A stretch of DNA of 5,496 bases from an uncultured Candidatus Altimarinota bacterium (GTDB lineage Bacteria; Patescibacteriota; Gracilibacteria; BD1-5; UBA2023). Location of the stretch: assembly GCA_938036655.1 (NCBI GenBank), contig CALHQS010000023.1:1-5496 (forward strand). The letters run 5' to 3'. The position numbers were made by a program, and so were the translations under genes. The notes beneath the pieces are model-generated. The model ran no database searches. It saw only the letters and a list, made by a program, of their open reading frames with translations, and was not told the origin of the DNA. Of this stretch, positions 1 to 5,496 are shown in pieces; position 1 is the first letter of the stretch; each line of letters opens with the position of its first letter.

Positions 1-2
1 AT

Positions 3-104
3 TTCTATCTCTTTCCAGTCATGCCAATGAAGGAGTTCTCTGAGATTTGCGTACGGGCCTTAGAGAACAATATGCCAGTCACGAGCATAGTTTATAATTT
101 TTAA
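3..104 (+). other. possible 3' end of an unidentified gene, truncated by the window edge
   Basis: Reading from base 3 gives an open frame of 33 codons ending in TAA at 102-104, including the stretch MPMKEFSEICVRALENN. A second frame, from base 2, is open to TAA at 95-97 if the TGA at 41-43 is read as glycine. The minus strand also carries a 27-codon ATG-to-TAG frame. With three competing short frames and no recognised family, none can be called with confidence. The stretch is about 44% GC, slightly richer than the glycosyltransferase region. If it is a gene on the plus strand it converges on ychF, whose stop codon lies one base away. Confidence 0.2.
35..68. repeat. inverted repeat, 10-bp stem with 14-base loop
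   Basis: GTTCTCTGAG at 35-44 pairs with CTTAGAGAAC at 59-68, with one G-U wobble on the plus strand and a 14-base loop. No T-run follows either arm, so it is not a standard intrinsic terminator. It lies between the unresolved left-hand sequence and the 3' end of ychF, and could be a transcript-end structure or part of an unrecognised RNA or repeat element. A smaller hairpin follows: TATGC at 71-75 pairs with GCATA at 85-89. Confidence 0.4.
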
Positions 105-105
105 T

Positions 106-1194
106 TTATGCGCCAAATTTAAAAAGCATAACATCACCATCCTGTACAATATATTCTTTCCCTTCCATTCGTACTTTTCCGTTTTCACGAGCACCTGCCC
201 AACCACCAAATTCTACCAAATCTTTCCAGTTCACCGTATCGGCTTTGATGAATTTTTTCTGAAAATCGGTATGAATCACGCCCGCCGCTTCTGGAGCTGT
301 CCATCCTTTTTTGATCGTCCATGCGCGAACCTCGATTTCCCCAGCTGTAAAGTAATATTGCAATCCGAGTAAATCGTAGCAAGTTTTGATAATTTCGTCC
401 ATGGGATTATTTTTTACACCCAATTCATCGAGAAACATTGCTTTTTCTTCGTCGCTAAAATCCAGCATATCCATTTCGATTTTGGCACTAATCGGCAAAA
501 CTGGAATTTTTTCATCATGAACACCAATCATTTCGCGAAGTTCAGATTCTGGCGTTAGAATTTTATCTTCCGCGAGATTTACTGCATAGATAAACGGTTT
601 CGCCGTCAAAAGATGCAGATCTGCAATCATTTTTTTCTCGTCGTCCGTCATATCGAGCAGAGAGGCAATTTTTCCGGATTCGAGGTGCACACGCAATTTT
701 TCATAAATTTCAGCGCGAGACTTGGCTTCCTTGTCATTCGCACGAACCTTTTTTTCATTGTCGGCAATTCGCTTAGTAAGCGTCTCAATGTCCGCAAAAA
801 TCAATTCCAGATTGATAATTTCAATATCGCGTTTTGGGTCAATAGAGCCATTCACGTGATGAATATTGCTGTCATCAAACGCGCGCACTACCTGCAAAAC
901 TGCGTCCACATTTCGGATGTGTGACAAAAATTTATTTCCCAAACCTTCACCACGACTCGCTCCTTCCACAAGCCCAGCAATATCAACAAATTCTACCGTT
1001 GCAGGAATAATTTTCGCACCATTCACGACTTCGCGGATTTTTTCAAGACGATCGTCATTTACATTCACAATCCCCGTATTTGGCTCAATCGTACAAAACG
1101 GAAAATTGGCAGCCTCAGCCGCATATGATTTTGTCAAAGCGTTAAAAAGTGTCGATTTCCCGACATTTGGAAGTCCAACAATACCAACCTGCAT
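106..1194 (-). CDS. ychF: YchF/OLA1-family redox-regulated ATPase
   Basis: This is a 362-residue protein of the Obg-related TRAFAC P-loop NTPases, the usual YchF length (about 363). The family binds the ribosome and, unlike most relatives, generally prefers ATP to GTP. Visible motifs are the P-loop GLPNVGKS (residues 7-14), the switch/G3 motif DIAGLVEGAS (71-80), and NLAED (206-210), which replaces the NKxD guanine-specificity motif and fits the NxxE form of YchF. A helical insert covers roughly 125-190. The C-terminal TGS domain (about 280-360) holds FTAGEIEVRAWT and ends VMLFKFGA. The start is the ATG at 1192-1194, because MQVGIVGLPNVGKS matches the family N-terminus; a TTG two codons upstream is in frame but unnecessary. 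The stop is TAA, and no in-frame TGA occurs. It lies 18 bases after the stop of the small membrane protein gene, so they are probably co-transcribed. No Shine-Dalgarno is visible. Family identity is secure; the physiological role is incompletely known even in model bacteria. Confidence 0.97.
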   Translation of the reverse strand: MQVGIVGLPNVGKSTLFNALTKSYAAEAANFPFCTIEPNTGIVNVNDDRLEKIREVVNGAKIIPATVEFVDIAGLVEGASRGEGLGNKFLSHIRNVDAVLQVVRAFDDSNIHHVNGSIDPKRDIEIINLELIFADIETLTKRIADNEKKVRANDKEAKSRAEIYEKLRVHLESGKIASLLDMTDDEKKMIADLHLLTAKPFIYAVNLAEDKILTPESELREMIGVHDEKIPVLPISAKIEMDMLDFSDEEKAMFLDELGVKNNPMDEIIKTCYDLLGLQYYFTAGEIEVRAWTIKKGWTAPEAAGVIHTDFQKKFIKADTVNWKDLVEFGGWAGARENGKVRMEGKEYIVQDGDVMLFKFGA

Positions 1195-1212
1195 AATCAA
1201 AAAATTTAGAAA

Positions 1213-1470
1213 TTAAAAATCACTTCTCTCTCGCACTGAGATATCAAACGGATTTTCTCCAAAATCCACATTTTCGCCCGTCCAAATCTTGTACGCACCA
1301 AAAATCGCCAAAATCGCAAAAAGAATCATAAAGCCTTTAAAAGCGGGCATAATGAGTGGAGAAAAATTCTTATACGGCTTGATGGAAACGAAAAAAATCA
1401 CCAAAAATCCAAGAATTCCCAGAATAAAAACGAGATATATGACGAGAAGTATGAGAGTTGTTGTAGTCAT
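1213..1470 (-). CDS. small two-helix membrane protein of unknown function
   Basis: This 85-residue protein has a very hydrophobic first segment at about residues 5-29, a short basic loop KPYK (31-34), a second hydrophobic segment at about 46-62, and a polar, partly acidic tail (about 63-85). By the positive-inside rule the loop would be cytoplasmic and both ends outside. No family was recognised. Support for it being real comes from a well-formed promoter directly upstream, an ATG start, a TAA stop and tight coupling to ychF, 18 bases downstream on the same strand. Nothing in the sequence ties it functionally to YchF. Sharing a transcript may be a lineage-specific arrangement. Confidence 0.75.
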   Translation of the reverse strand: MTTTTLILLVIYLVFILGILGFLVIFFVSIKPYKNFSPLIMPAFKGFMILFAILAIFGAYKIWTGENVDFGENPFDISVRERSDF

Positions 1471-1480
1471 AATTGCGCGT

Positions 1481-1508
1481 AGTATAGTGATTTTTGCGAA
1501 GTTTTCAA
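1481..1508 (-). promoter_or_regulatory. sigma70-type promoter for the small protein-ychF operon
   Basis: On the minus strand TTGAAA (1508-1503) is followed by a 16-base spacer and TATACT (1486-1481), close matches to the -35 and -10 consensus. The -10 ends only 10 bases before the ATG at 1470, so initiation about 7 bases downstream would give a 5' leader of only a few bases. This is a motif call without transcript data. Confidence 0.6.
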
Positions 1509-1567
1509 CTATTTTTTGCTTTCAAATTTTTTAGCGTTCCAAAATTTTTGCAAATTCTGTATTTTTT

Positions 1568-1591
1568 ATTATTGCATATTTTTGCAATAAT
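1568..1591. repeat. AT-rich inverted repeat in the spacer
   Basis: ATTATTGCA at 1568-1576 pairs perfectly with TGCAATAAT at 1583-1591 across a 6-base loop. It sits between the 3' end of the glycosyltransferase gene and the promoter of the small protein operon, both on the minus strand, so it may help end the glycosyltransferase transcript. The stem is weak (mostly A-T) and has no clean U-tract on the minus strand, so terminator function is only suggested. The spacer 1509-1664 otherwise shows only AT-rich runs. Confidence 0.35.
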
Positions 1592-1671
1592 TATTTTGGC
1601 TTCTAGAAAGGATTTTTGAGAATATATTTTTATAAAAATTTTTTAATACAAATTTTTGCAATAATTATTTT
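1578..1671. repeat. 20-base direct repeat flanking the end of the glycosyltransferase gene
   Basis: ATTTTTGCAATAATTATTTT occurs exactly at 1578-1597 and again at 1652-1671, 74 bases apart. The right copy overlaps the last codons and TAA stop of the glycosyltransferase (1665-1667). The left copy contains the right arm of the neighbouring hairpin. The repeat may mark a small duplication of the gene end or simply AT-rich drift. A perfect 20-base match that includes TTGCAATAATTA is more than a homopolymer artefact. Confidence 0.6.
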
Positions 1672-2948
1672 TGGAAAAATATCTGCAATTTTTCTTCAAA
1701 GTTTTTGAGTGAGAATTTTTCGGCTTGCGCTCTACAATAATCTTTCATGGCACCAAAATCAGTTTTTTCGTTATTGCGAATAATTGTAATAAGTGATTCT
1801 GAGGAATTTTTTTCCAAGAAAAACCCAGTTTTTCAGTCAATAATTGTTTCGAGATAGCCGCCTTCTTTCGGTGCAAACACTGGTTTTCCGCATGCCATCG
1901 CTTCAATTGTCACCATTCCAAAATCTTCATTTTTACTCATACAAACAACCGCCTGACTTTCGCTGATTATCGCGGGAAGCTCATTGTTATCAGAAATTGA
2001 GAGGAAAAAAATATTTGGAAATTTGCTTGATTGGAAAATTTGATTTTGTTTCGTTGTTGGCTCGATTTCTGCTAATTTTTGAAATTCCTCGCGCTGACTA
2101 TCCTCCGTTCCAAATAAAATGAGAATATTTTGCTCAGGGATTTGTTGAAAAGCGCGAATAATCTTGTCAATCCCCTTTACGTGCGTGAGGCGCGCAAATG
2201 ACAAGAAAAATTTTTTCTCATTTTTGTGAAAAATTTCTTGGATTTTTTGAAGATTTTCGGAATTTTTTTGAGGTTTTTGTTCAGAAAAATGTTCGGTGTC
2301 AACTGGCGGAAAAAGTACGATTCCATCAGTACGACCAGTCCATTCAGCGAGGCGTTTCTGATTTTCGTGAGAATTTACAAAAACGAAATCAAATTTTTGA
2401 ATTTCTCGAATATATACTTTTCGCAAAAAATACGCAAAAATCCGATACGGAAGCCTCGCAAGTCGTGGAACTTTGGCAAGATATTCGTCATAGAGATCGA
2501 ATAAATGTCGAGAAATCGAATGTGCGTAATAAAAAGTTTTTTTGCCTTTTGGAACGCTCCAAATTGCAGAAATTGCTTCATTAGACAAGAAAAAATTTTC
2601 ATAATTTCGAAAATCTAGTTTTTCAGAAAATGCTGGTTTTTCTATTTTTTGAGTGCCAAATTTTTTTTCAGAAATATCGTGTGGATGACAAAATTGTGCC
2701 AAAAAAAATGAAATTTTCATTTTGAGAAATCCAATCATTCCGCGTCGAAAATTCGGATTCAGTTCAAAAATTTTCCCAGAAAAACCCATTTCATGCGGAT
2801 TATAACAATTTCGATGCCAAATCGCCGTTGCAATATCGGCATCTAGAATTTTGGCAATGTAGAGGTTCATGCGCTCGGCGCCACCTTTCATCAAGAAAGT
2901 ATCGTGAACGAGAAGCGTTTTTTGGGGATTTTGAGAATTTTTTTGCAT
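1665..2948 (-). CDS. GT4-like (GT-B fold) glycosyltransferase containing a UGA-encoded glycine
   Basis: Read with UGA as glycine, this is a 427-residue cytosolic retaining glycosyltransferase of the GT4 type, which transfers a sugar from an NDP-sugar to a glycan or lipid-linked acceptor; the exact sugar is not deducible. The N-terminal half has the glycine-rich acceptor-side motif KGGAER (residues 21-26). The C-terminal half has the donor-site strand SFARLTHVKGID (250-261, with R253 and K258) and the E-x7-E motif EDFGMVTIE (341-349), followed by AMACGKPV and GGYLETIID. The next codon, residue 372, is TGA (1833-1835), followed by KTGFFLEKNSSES. The family consensus here is DGxTGFL, so glycine is the expected residue. 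The frame then runs another 55 codons to TAA at 1665-1667. With the standard code the protein would lose its C-terminal helices. The start is placed at the ATG at 2946-2948 rather than 2985-2987, because a strong promoter lies between them and the shorter N-terminus suits the family. It is AT-rich with many A and T runs. It stands alone, divergent from clpP. Confidence 0.88.
1833..1835 (-). other. in-frame TGA read as glycine
   Basis: The codon falls inside the conserved GT4 segment ETIID-x-KTGFF, where glycine is the usual residue, and conserved coding continues beyond it in the same frame to a TAA. This is the best single piece of evidence in the window for translation table 25. Trp does not fit, because TGG is used for Trp elsewhere in the same gene (for example AEWTGR) and the motif position is glycine. 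Selenocysteine does not fit either. Confidence 0.88.
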
Positions 2949-2954
2949 GTCAAA

Positions 2955-2982
2955 ATTATAGAAAAATTTGGTTTTTTCGCAA
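2955..2982 (-). promoter_or_regulatory. promoter of the glycosyltransferase gene, probably leaderless
   Basis: On the minus strand TTGCGA (2982-2977), a 16-base spacer and a perfect TATAAT (2960-2955) precede the ATG at 2948 with only six bases between the -10 box and the start codon. Initiation at the normal distance would fall at or next to the A of ATG. This argues for the 2948 start and for a leaderless transcript. There is no Shine-Dalgarno sequence. Confidence 0.6.
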
Positions 2983-3013
2983 ATCATTTTTCATCGAGCG
3001 TCAAAAATTTTTC

Positions 3014-3042
3014 TTGAAAAAAAAATGAAAAGTCCATACAAT
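3014..3042 (+). promoter_or_regulatory. sigma70-type promoter of clpP
   Basis: TTGAAA at 3014-3019, a 17-base spacer and TACAAT at 3037-3042 form a near-consensus promoter. Transcription would start near 3049, giving a leader of about 20 bases before the ATG at 3070. The leader is A/T-rich and lacks a recognisable Shine-Dalgarno. The promoter is back to back with that of the glycosyltransferase, their -35 boxes 31 bases apart. Confidence 0.6.
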
Positions 3043-3069
3043 ACTCGCACCTTTTTAAAAATTTCAAAT

Positions 3070-3672
3070 ATGGCAAAAAAATCAAAAAAAATTATTTCTG
3101 ACTTTCTCGTTCCGACGATTATCGACAAAGTGGGCGGACAGGAACGCGCGTACGATATTTATTCTCGACTTTTGGAAGATCGAATTATTTTTTTGGGTGA
3201 TGCGATTGATTCTGCGGTTGCTAATACCGTGATTGCGCAACTTTTGTTCCTCGAAAAAGCTGATCCCAAAGCACCTATCACGATGTATGTGAATTCTCCT
3301 GGTGGACATGTAACAGCGGGGCTTGCAATCTATGATACGATGCAATATATTAAACCTGATGTTATTACGGTTTGTGTGGGGCTCGCGGCTTCTATGGGAT
3401 CCGTGATTCTCGCGGGTGGTGCCAAAGGAAAGCGCTACGCGCTCAAGCATTCTGAAATCATGATTCATCAGCCGCTGGGTGGTGCGGAAGGTCAAGCAAC
3501 CGAAATTCGTATCGCGGCGGAACATATTTTGCGGACGGGCGAAGTTTTGTATAAAATCTTGGCGGATCACACAGGTCAGGATATTGACACGATTCGCAAA
3601 GATTGTGATCGCGACAATTTCATGACCGCAGAACAAGCTAAAAAATATGGCCTCATCGACAAAATTTTATAA
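3070..3672 (+). CDS. clpP: ATP-dependent Clp protease proteolytic subunit ClpP
   Basis: This is a 200-residue serine peptidase (family S14), the usual ClpP length. Two heptameric rings form a barrel that degrades proteins fed in by a Clp ATPase (ClpX, ClpA or ClpC) in the cytoplasm. The complete catalytic triad is visible: Ser108 in GLAASMGS, His133 in MIHQPLGG and Asp182 in DRDNF. The spacing (25 and 49 residues) equals that of E. coli ClpP. MYVNSPGGHVTAG (72-84) is the conserved substrate/oxyanion region, and the protein ends KKYGLIDKIL. The ATG at 3070 is chosen because MAKKSKKIISDFLVPTII resembles other ClpP starts and the promoter lies between it and the in-frame ATGs upstream. The stop is TAA, with no internal TGA. 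An intrinsic terminator follows directly, so it is monocistronic. No Clp ATPase gene lies in the window. Confidence 0.98.
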   Translation: MAKKSKKIISDFLVPTIIDKVGGQERAYDIYSRLLEDRIIFLGDAIDSAVANTVIAQLLFLEKADPKAPITMYVNSPGGHVTAGLAIYDTMQYIKPDVITVCVGLAASMGSVILAGGAKGKRYALKHSEIMIHQPLGGAEGQATEIRIAAEHILRTGEVLYKILADHTGQDIDTIRKDCDRDNFMTAEQAKKYGLIDKIL

Positions 3673-3676
3673 TTTT

Positions 3677-3703
3677 AAAAAACGAGTAATCGTTTTTTTT
3701 TTT
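3677..3703 (+). terminator. intrinsic terminator after clpP
   Basis: AAAAAACGA (3677-3685), loop GTAA and TCGTTTTTT (3690-3698) form a 9-bp stem that runs into an 11-base T tract ending at 3703. It begins five bases after the clpP stop codon. The stem has only two G-C pairs, so its strength is uncertain, but position and T-tract are typical. Confidence 0.75.
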
Positions 3704-3781
3704 GATTTTTGGAAATTTTAAAATATTGACCAATAAAAATTTTTGATGTCAATAGAGTTTTTCAAACAACAAACAGAATAT

Positions 3782-3810
3782 TTGCTATTCGGCTGCATTT
3801 TCAATATAAC
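3782..3810 (+). promoter_or_regulatory. candidate promoter of the LRR surface-protein gene
   Basis: TTGCTA (3782-3787), a 17-base spacer and TATAAC (3805-3810) resemble a sigma70 promoter. The predicted start near 3817 leaves about 22 bases before the ATG at 3839, similar to clpP. It lies inside the longer in-frame extension that begins at 3743, so it supports 3839 as the real start. No Shine-Dalgarno is seen. Confidence 0.45.
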
Positions 3811-3838
3811 CCCAGCGTTTATTTTTAACAAATTTAGC

Positions 3839-5176
3839 ATGAAAAAACTGACTTCTGCTCTGCTCGTTCCAGCATTACTGGTACACACTATAGGCGTACA
3901 GGGTATTTTTGAATTTATACCATCAGCACATGCTTATCATTCAAGTGAGAACCTTATAAAATCGCAGGATGTGATAGGTACATCCATACATGATACAATG
4001 AATGTTTCTTTCAAAGACTCTGTACTCCAAAAAGTACTTAATGAAGTAATTTCCAAGGAAACTAATACTTCACGCTCATCCACACAGAATATTACTATTG
4101 GTGAAATGAAGGCTATTAAACTCGAAAAAGAATCTTTTGATAGTTTTTCTTCAAATGCCACAGACTATTTTTTTCGCAAAAATATTAAAAATCTCGAAGG
4201 TATCCAATATTTGGTAAATGTAAAAACACTTAATTTATGACAAAATCTTTTTTCCTCTCCAGATGCTTTGGAGCCACTAAAAGATTTGCCAAAACTTGAA
4301 AATCTTAATTTATACAACGCGATTCGTAATGGAAATGATAATTTTGTACCGTCAGAATCTGTTCTGCAGCCCATTGTGAACATCACAAGCCTGAAGAAAT
4401 TACATCTTAACACTAATGCTTTAACACCAAAACATGTATCTGTTTTGAAAGATATGCCAAATCTTGAAGTAATGCTTCTGACAGGAAATAATATTTCGAA
4501 CTTTAAGGAATTATACGACATCATACAACAATGAGGTTTTGTAAAAATTAATGGAACTTCAACCTTTTCGAATCAAGAAATTCCCATTTCCAATGTAACT
4601 ACAAATATTATTCCAAACCCGATTCGTGATCACGAAGGAAAGATAGTTCCAATTAAAAACACTACTCATTATACAAATGTCGATGCTTCGGGTAATTTGA
4701 AAGAAGATGGTGGTTATATTAAAATTACAGGTATTCATGGAAAGGGAGTTACTAGTAATCATTCATGGAAAAATCCAAAATTTTCATCGCCTCAATTCCA
4801 AGTAGCGTTGCCGCCTACAAAATTCGGTAGTCAGCCATTTAGTGGATTTTTGAATCTTGAATATGATTTACCAAGTATTCCAGAATTTGATTCTATCACA
4901 GAAGTTAGTAATCATGCCACAAATACACTCGCTAAGGCTGGCAACACTATTACAGTTTCTTTAAATCTCAAAGACAAAGCAACTTGGAAAGCTGGAAACA
5001 CGCTCGAATATTGTATTGGTGATGATACTTCGTGTGCAGTAACCAATGATTCTAATTATAAAAGTATTGGTGCTTTCACGAAGGCTGATGATTCTGTTAA
5101 AACTCGCAACAAAACAATTACTGTTTGAACGAATGAGAATTGACATTTGTACTATCGAAATATTTTTTCCGAATAA
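3839..5176 (+). CDS. secreted leucine-rich-repeat / Ig-like surface protein with UGA-encoded glycines; 3' end disrupted
   Basis: Read with UGA as glycine, the frame is open for 445 codons to a TAA at 5174-5176. A Sec signal peptide is clear: KK at 2-3, a hydrophobic core, and PSAHA before a predicted cut after residue 32. An LRR cap-like segment (FKDSVLQKVLNEV, about 58-70) precedes internalin-like LRRs at about 119-230, including LEGIQYL, LNLGQN (131-136), LENLNL, LKKLHLNTNALT and LLTGNNIS. A linker and an unrecognised domain follow, then an Ig-like module from about 353 (AGNTITVSLNLKDKATWKAG) with Cys392 and Cys399. TGA codons are residues 134, 232 and 430, plus 435 in this frame. Residue 134 is the Gly of an LRR motif. 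After about residue 430 the frame stops looking protein-like, and Ig-like coding resumes in another frame, so the last dozen or so residues are probably not native. It likely acts outside the cell in adhesion or protein binding; ligand unknown. The start at 3839 is set by the signal peptide and promoter. Confidence 0.8.
4238..4240 (+). other. in-frame TGA read as glycine (LRR motif)
   Basis: The codon gives VKTLNL-Gly-QNLFSS, restoring an LRR consensus LxLxxN. Coding of the same LRR type continues in the same frame on both sides. Confidence 0.85.
4532..4534 (+). other. in-frame TGA read as glycine (end of LRR block)
   Basis: The codon gives YDIIQQ-Gly-GFVKINGTS. The frame continues for a further 197 sense codons to the next TGA at 5126, which would be very unlikely by chance in such AT-rich DNA. 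Confidence 0.8.
5126..5128 (+). other. in-frame TGA probably read as glycine (Ig-like module)
   Basis: It follows NKTITV at the end of a beta strand-like segment and directly precedes the zone where the reading frame appears to shift. Gly-Thr-Asn would be a plausible turn here. Confidence 0.65.
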
Positions 5177-5342
5177 AGATGGCGAAAAGATGGAAAAAAA
5201 TCCAACTGATGGCAACAAAAATTATTTTGTCAAAACGGTTTTGATTGATACGAAAGCACCAACTTGTGGAATGCCGACTACTCCAGGAACCTACACCATA
5301 AAAATAAAAGCTAAAGATCCAGCAGGAAACGAAAGTGAATAA
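5131..5342 (+). pseudogene. out-of-frame continuation of the LRR/Ig-like protein
   Basis: The best protein-like reading here uses two frames. From 5131, E-Gly(TGA)-ELTFVLSKYFF is a beta-strand pattern typical of Ig-like modules. From about 5166, in the next frame, come FFPNKDGEKMEKNPTDGN, NYFVKTVLIDTKAPTCGMP, and TYTIKIKAKDPAGNESE. Both junctions can be explained by one missing base each: one around 5129-5136, and one in the T6 run at 5163-5168. A single extra base near 5129 is an alternative that would use only the last frame, but its residues at 5130-5160 look less Ig-like. The frame ends at TAA 5340-5342. Either the gene is decaying or the assembly has indel errors. DTKAPT and DPAGNESE are hallmarks of bacterial Ig-like repeats. 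Confidence 0.6.
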
Positions 5343-5496
5343 GAATTCAAAATTACTATCACTTCCCCTTCCAACAATAATGGAGGTAACAACGGAAACA
5401 ACAATAGCAATAATAATACTACTAAACCAACTCCTGGTCCTGGTGGAGGTTCGTATGTTGCCCCTACACCAACGAATCCAATAACTCCAACAAACC
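5343..5496 (+). pseudogene. Asn- and Pro/Thr-rich linker of the surface protein, beyond a TAA
   Basis: In the same frame as the preceding fragment, the 51 codons after the TAA stay open to the window edge. EFKITITSPS completes the final strand of the Ig-like module. An Asn/Gly-rich tract and a PTPGPGGGSYVAPTPTNPIT tract follow, both typical of extracellular stalks or linkers. No start codon or promoter separates it from the upstream part, so it is most simply the same gene interrupted by a nonsense change. A TGA (Gly) to TAA change would be a single G-to-A transition. The C-terminal anchor or further domains lie beyond the window. Confidence 0.6.

Noticed and set aside
1..104. tRNA or other standard RNA gene at the left edge
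   Set aside because: No cloverleaf, T-loop (GTTCRANNC) or CCA-proximal acceptor pairing could be found.
1833..1835. TGA as tryptophan (table 4) or selenocysteine
   Set aside because: TGG already serves as Trp in the same gene, the motif position is a conserved glycine, no Cys or Sec is expected there, and the LRR position also favours Gly.
2198..2584. Plus-strand open frames opposite the glycosyltransferase
   Set aside because: They are F/K/R-rich shadows of the AT-rich coding strand with no recognisable domain, and overlap a well-supported gene.
2949..2987. Thirteen-residue N-terminal extension of the glycosyltransferase
   Set aside because: A TATAAT box and -35 lie within or beside it, and the GT4 N-terminus starts just before the TLLVHD strand.
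3082..3636. 184-codon open frame antisense to clpP
   Set aside because: It lies entirely opposite a certain ClpP gene, has an R/N/H-rich unprotein-like composition, and no promoter or motif.
3743..3838. Longer start for the LRR protein at 3743
   Set aside because: It would bury a typical signal peptide 32 residues inside the protein and include the likely promoter.
5370..5496. Short tandem repeats or CRISPR in the Asn/Pro/Thr-rich tail
   Set aside because: The AAT/AAC and CCA/ACT periodicity is explained by low-complexity amino acid usage; there are no regular repeat-spacer units.

Overview
The window looks like chromosomal DNA from a Patescibacteria (CPR) lineage that reads UGA as glycine (translation table 25), as described for Gracilibacteria (BD1-5) and Absconditabacteria (SR1). 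The main evidence is in two genes that standard-code translation cuts short. A glycosyltransferase gene has an in-frame TGA exactly where a GT4-type enzyme has glycine (ETIID-TGA-KTGFF) and then runs another 55 codons to a TAA. A secreted leucine-rich-repeat (LRR) protein gene has at least three in-frame TGA codons, one of them at the Gly of an LRR 'LNLGQN' motif. All four genes with a clear natural end (ychF, the small membrane protein, the glycosyltransferase, clpP) stop at TAA. TGG is used normally for Trp. Assignment to Gracilibacteria rather than Absconditabacteria cannot be made from this window.

Layout. 1-104: end of something unresolved, with a 10-bp stem-loop and slightly higher GC. 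106-1470, minus strand: a two-gene operon of a small two-helix membrane protein followed by the YchF/OLA1-type ATPase. 1471-1664: AT-rich spacer holding the operon promoter, a hairpin and a 20-base direct repeat. 1665-2948, minus strand: GT4-like glycosyltransferase. 2949-3069: divergent promoter region. 3070-3672, plus strand: clpP, with complete Ser-His-Asp triad, followed by an intrinsic terminator. 3839 to the window end, plus strand: a Sec-secreted surface protein with internalin-like LRRs, Ig-like modules and an Asn/Pro/Thr-rich linker. Its distal part is broken by apparent frameshifts near 5130 and 5165 and by a TAA at 5340.

The genes do not form one pathway. YchF (ribosome-associated ATPase) and ClpP (protein quality control) are housekeeping. 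The glycosyltransferase probably modifies a surface glycan. The LRR protein is a candidate adhesion or host-contact protein, which would suit a host-attached lifestyle. No recognisable Shine-Dalgarno sequence precedes any of the five genes, and two minus-strand promoters lie so close to the start codon that leaderless or nearly leaderless transcripts are likely. No tRNA, rRNA, CRISPR array or transposase was recognised.
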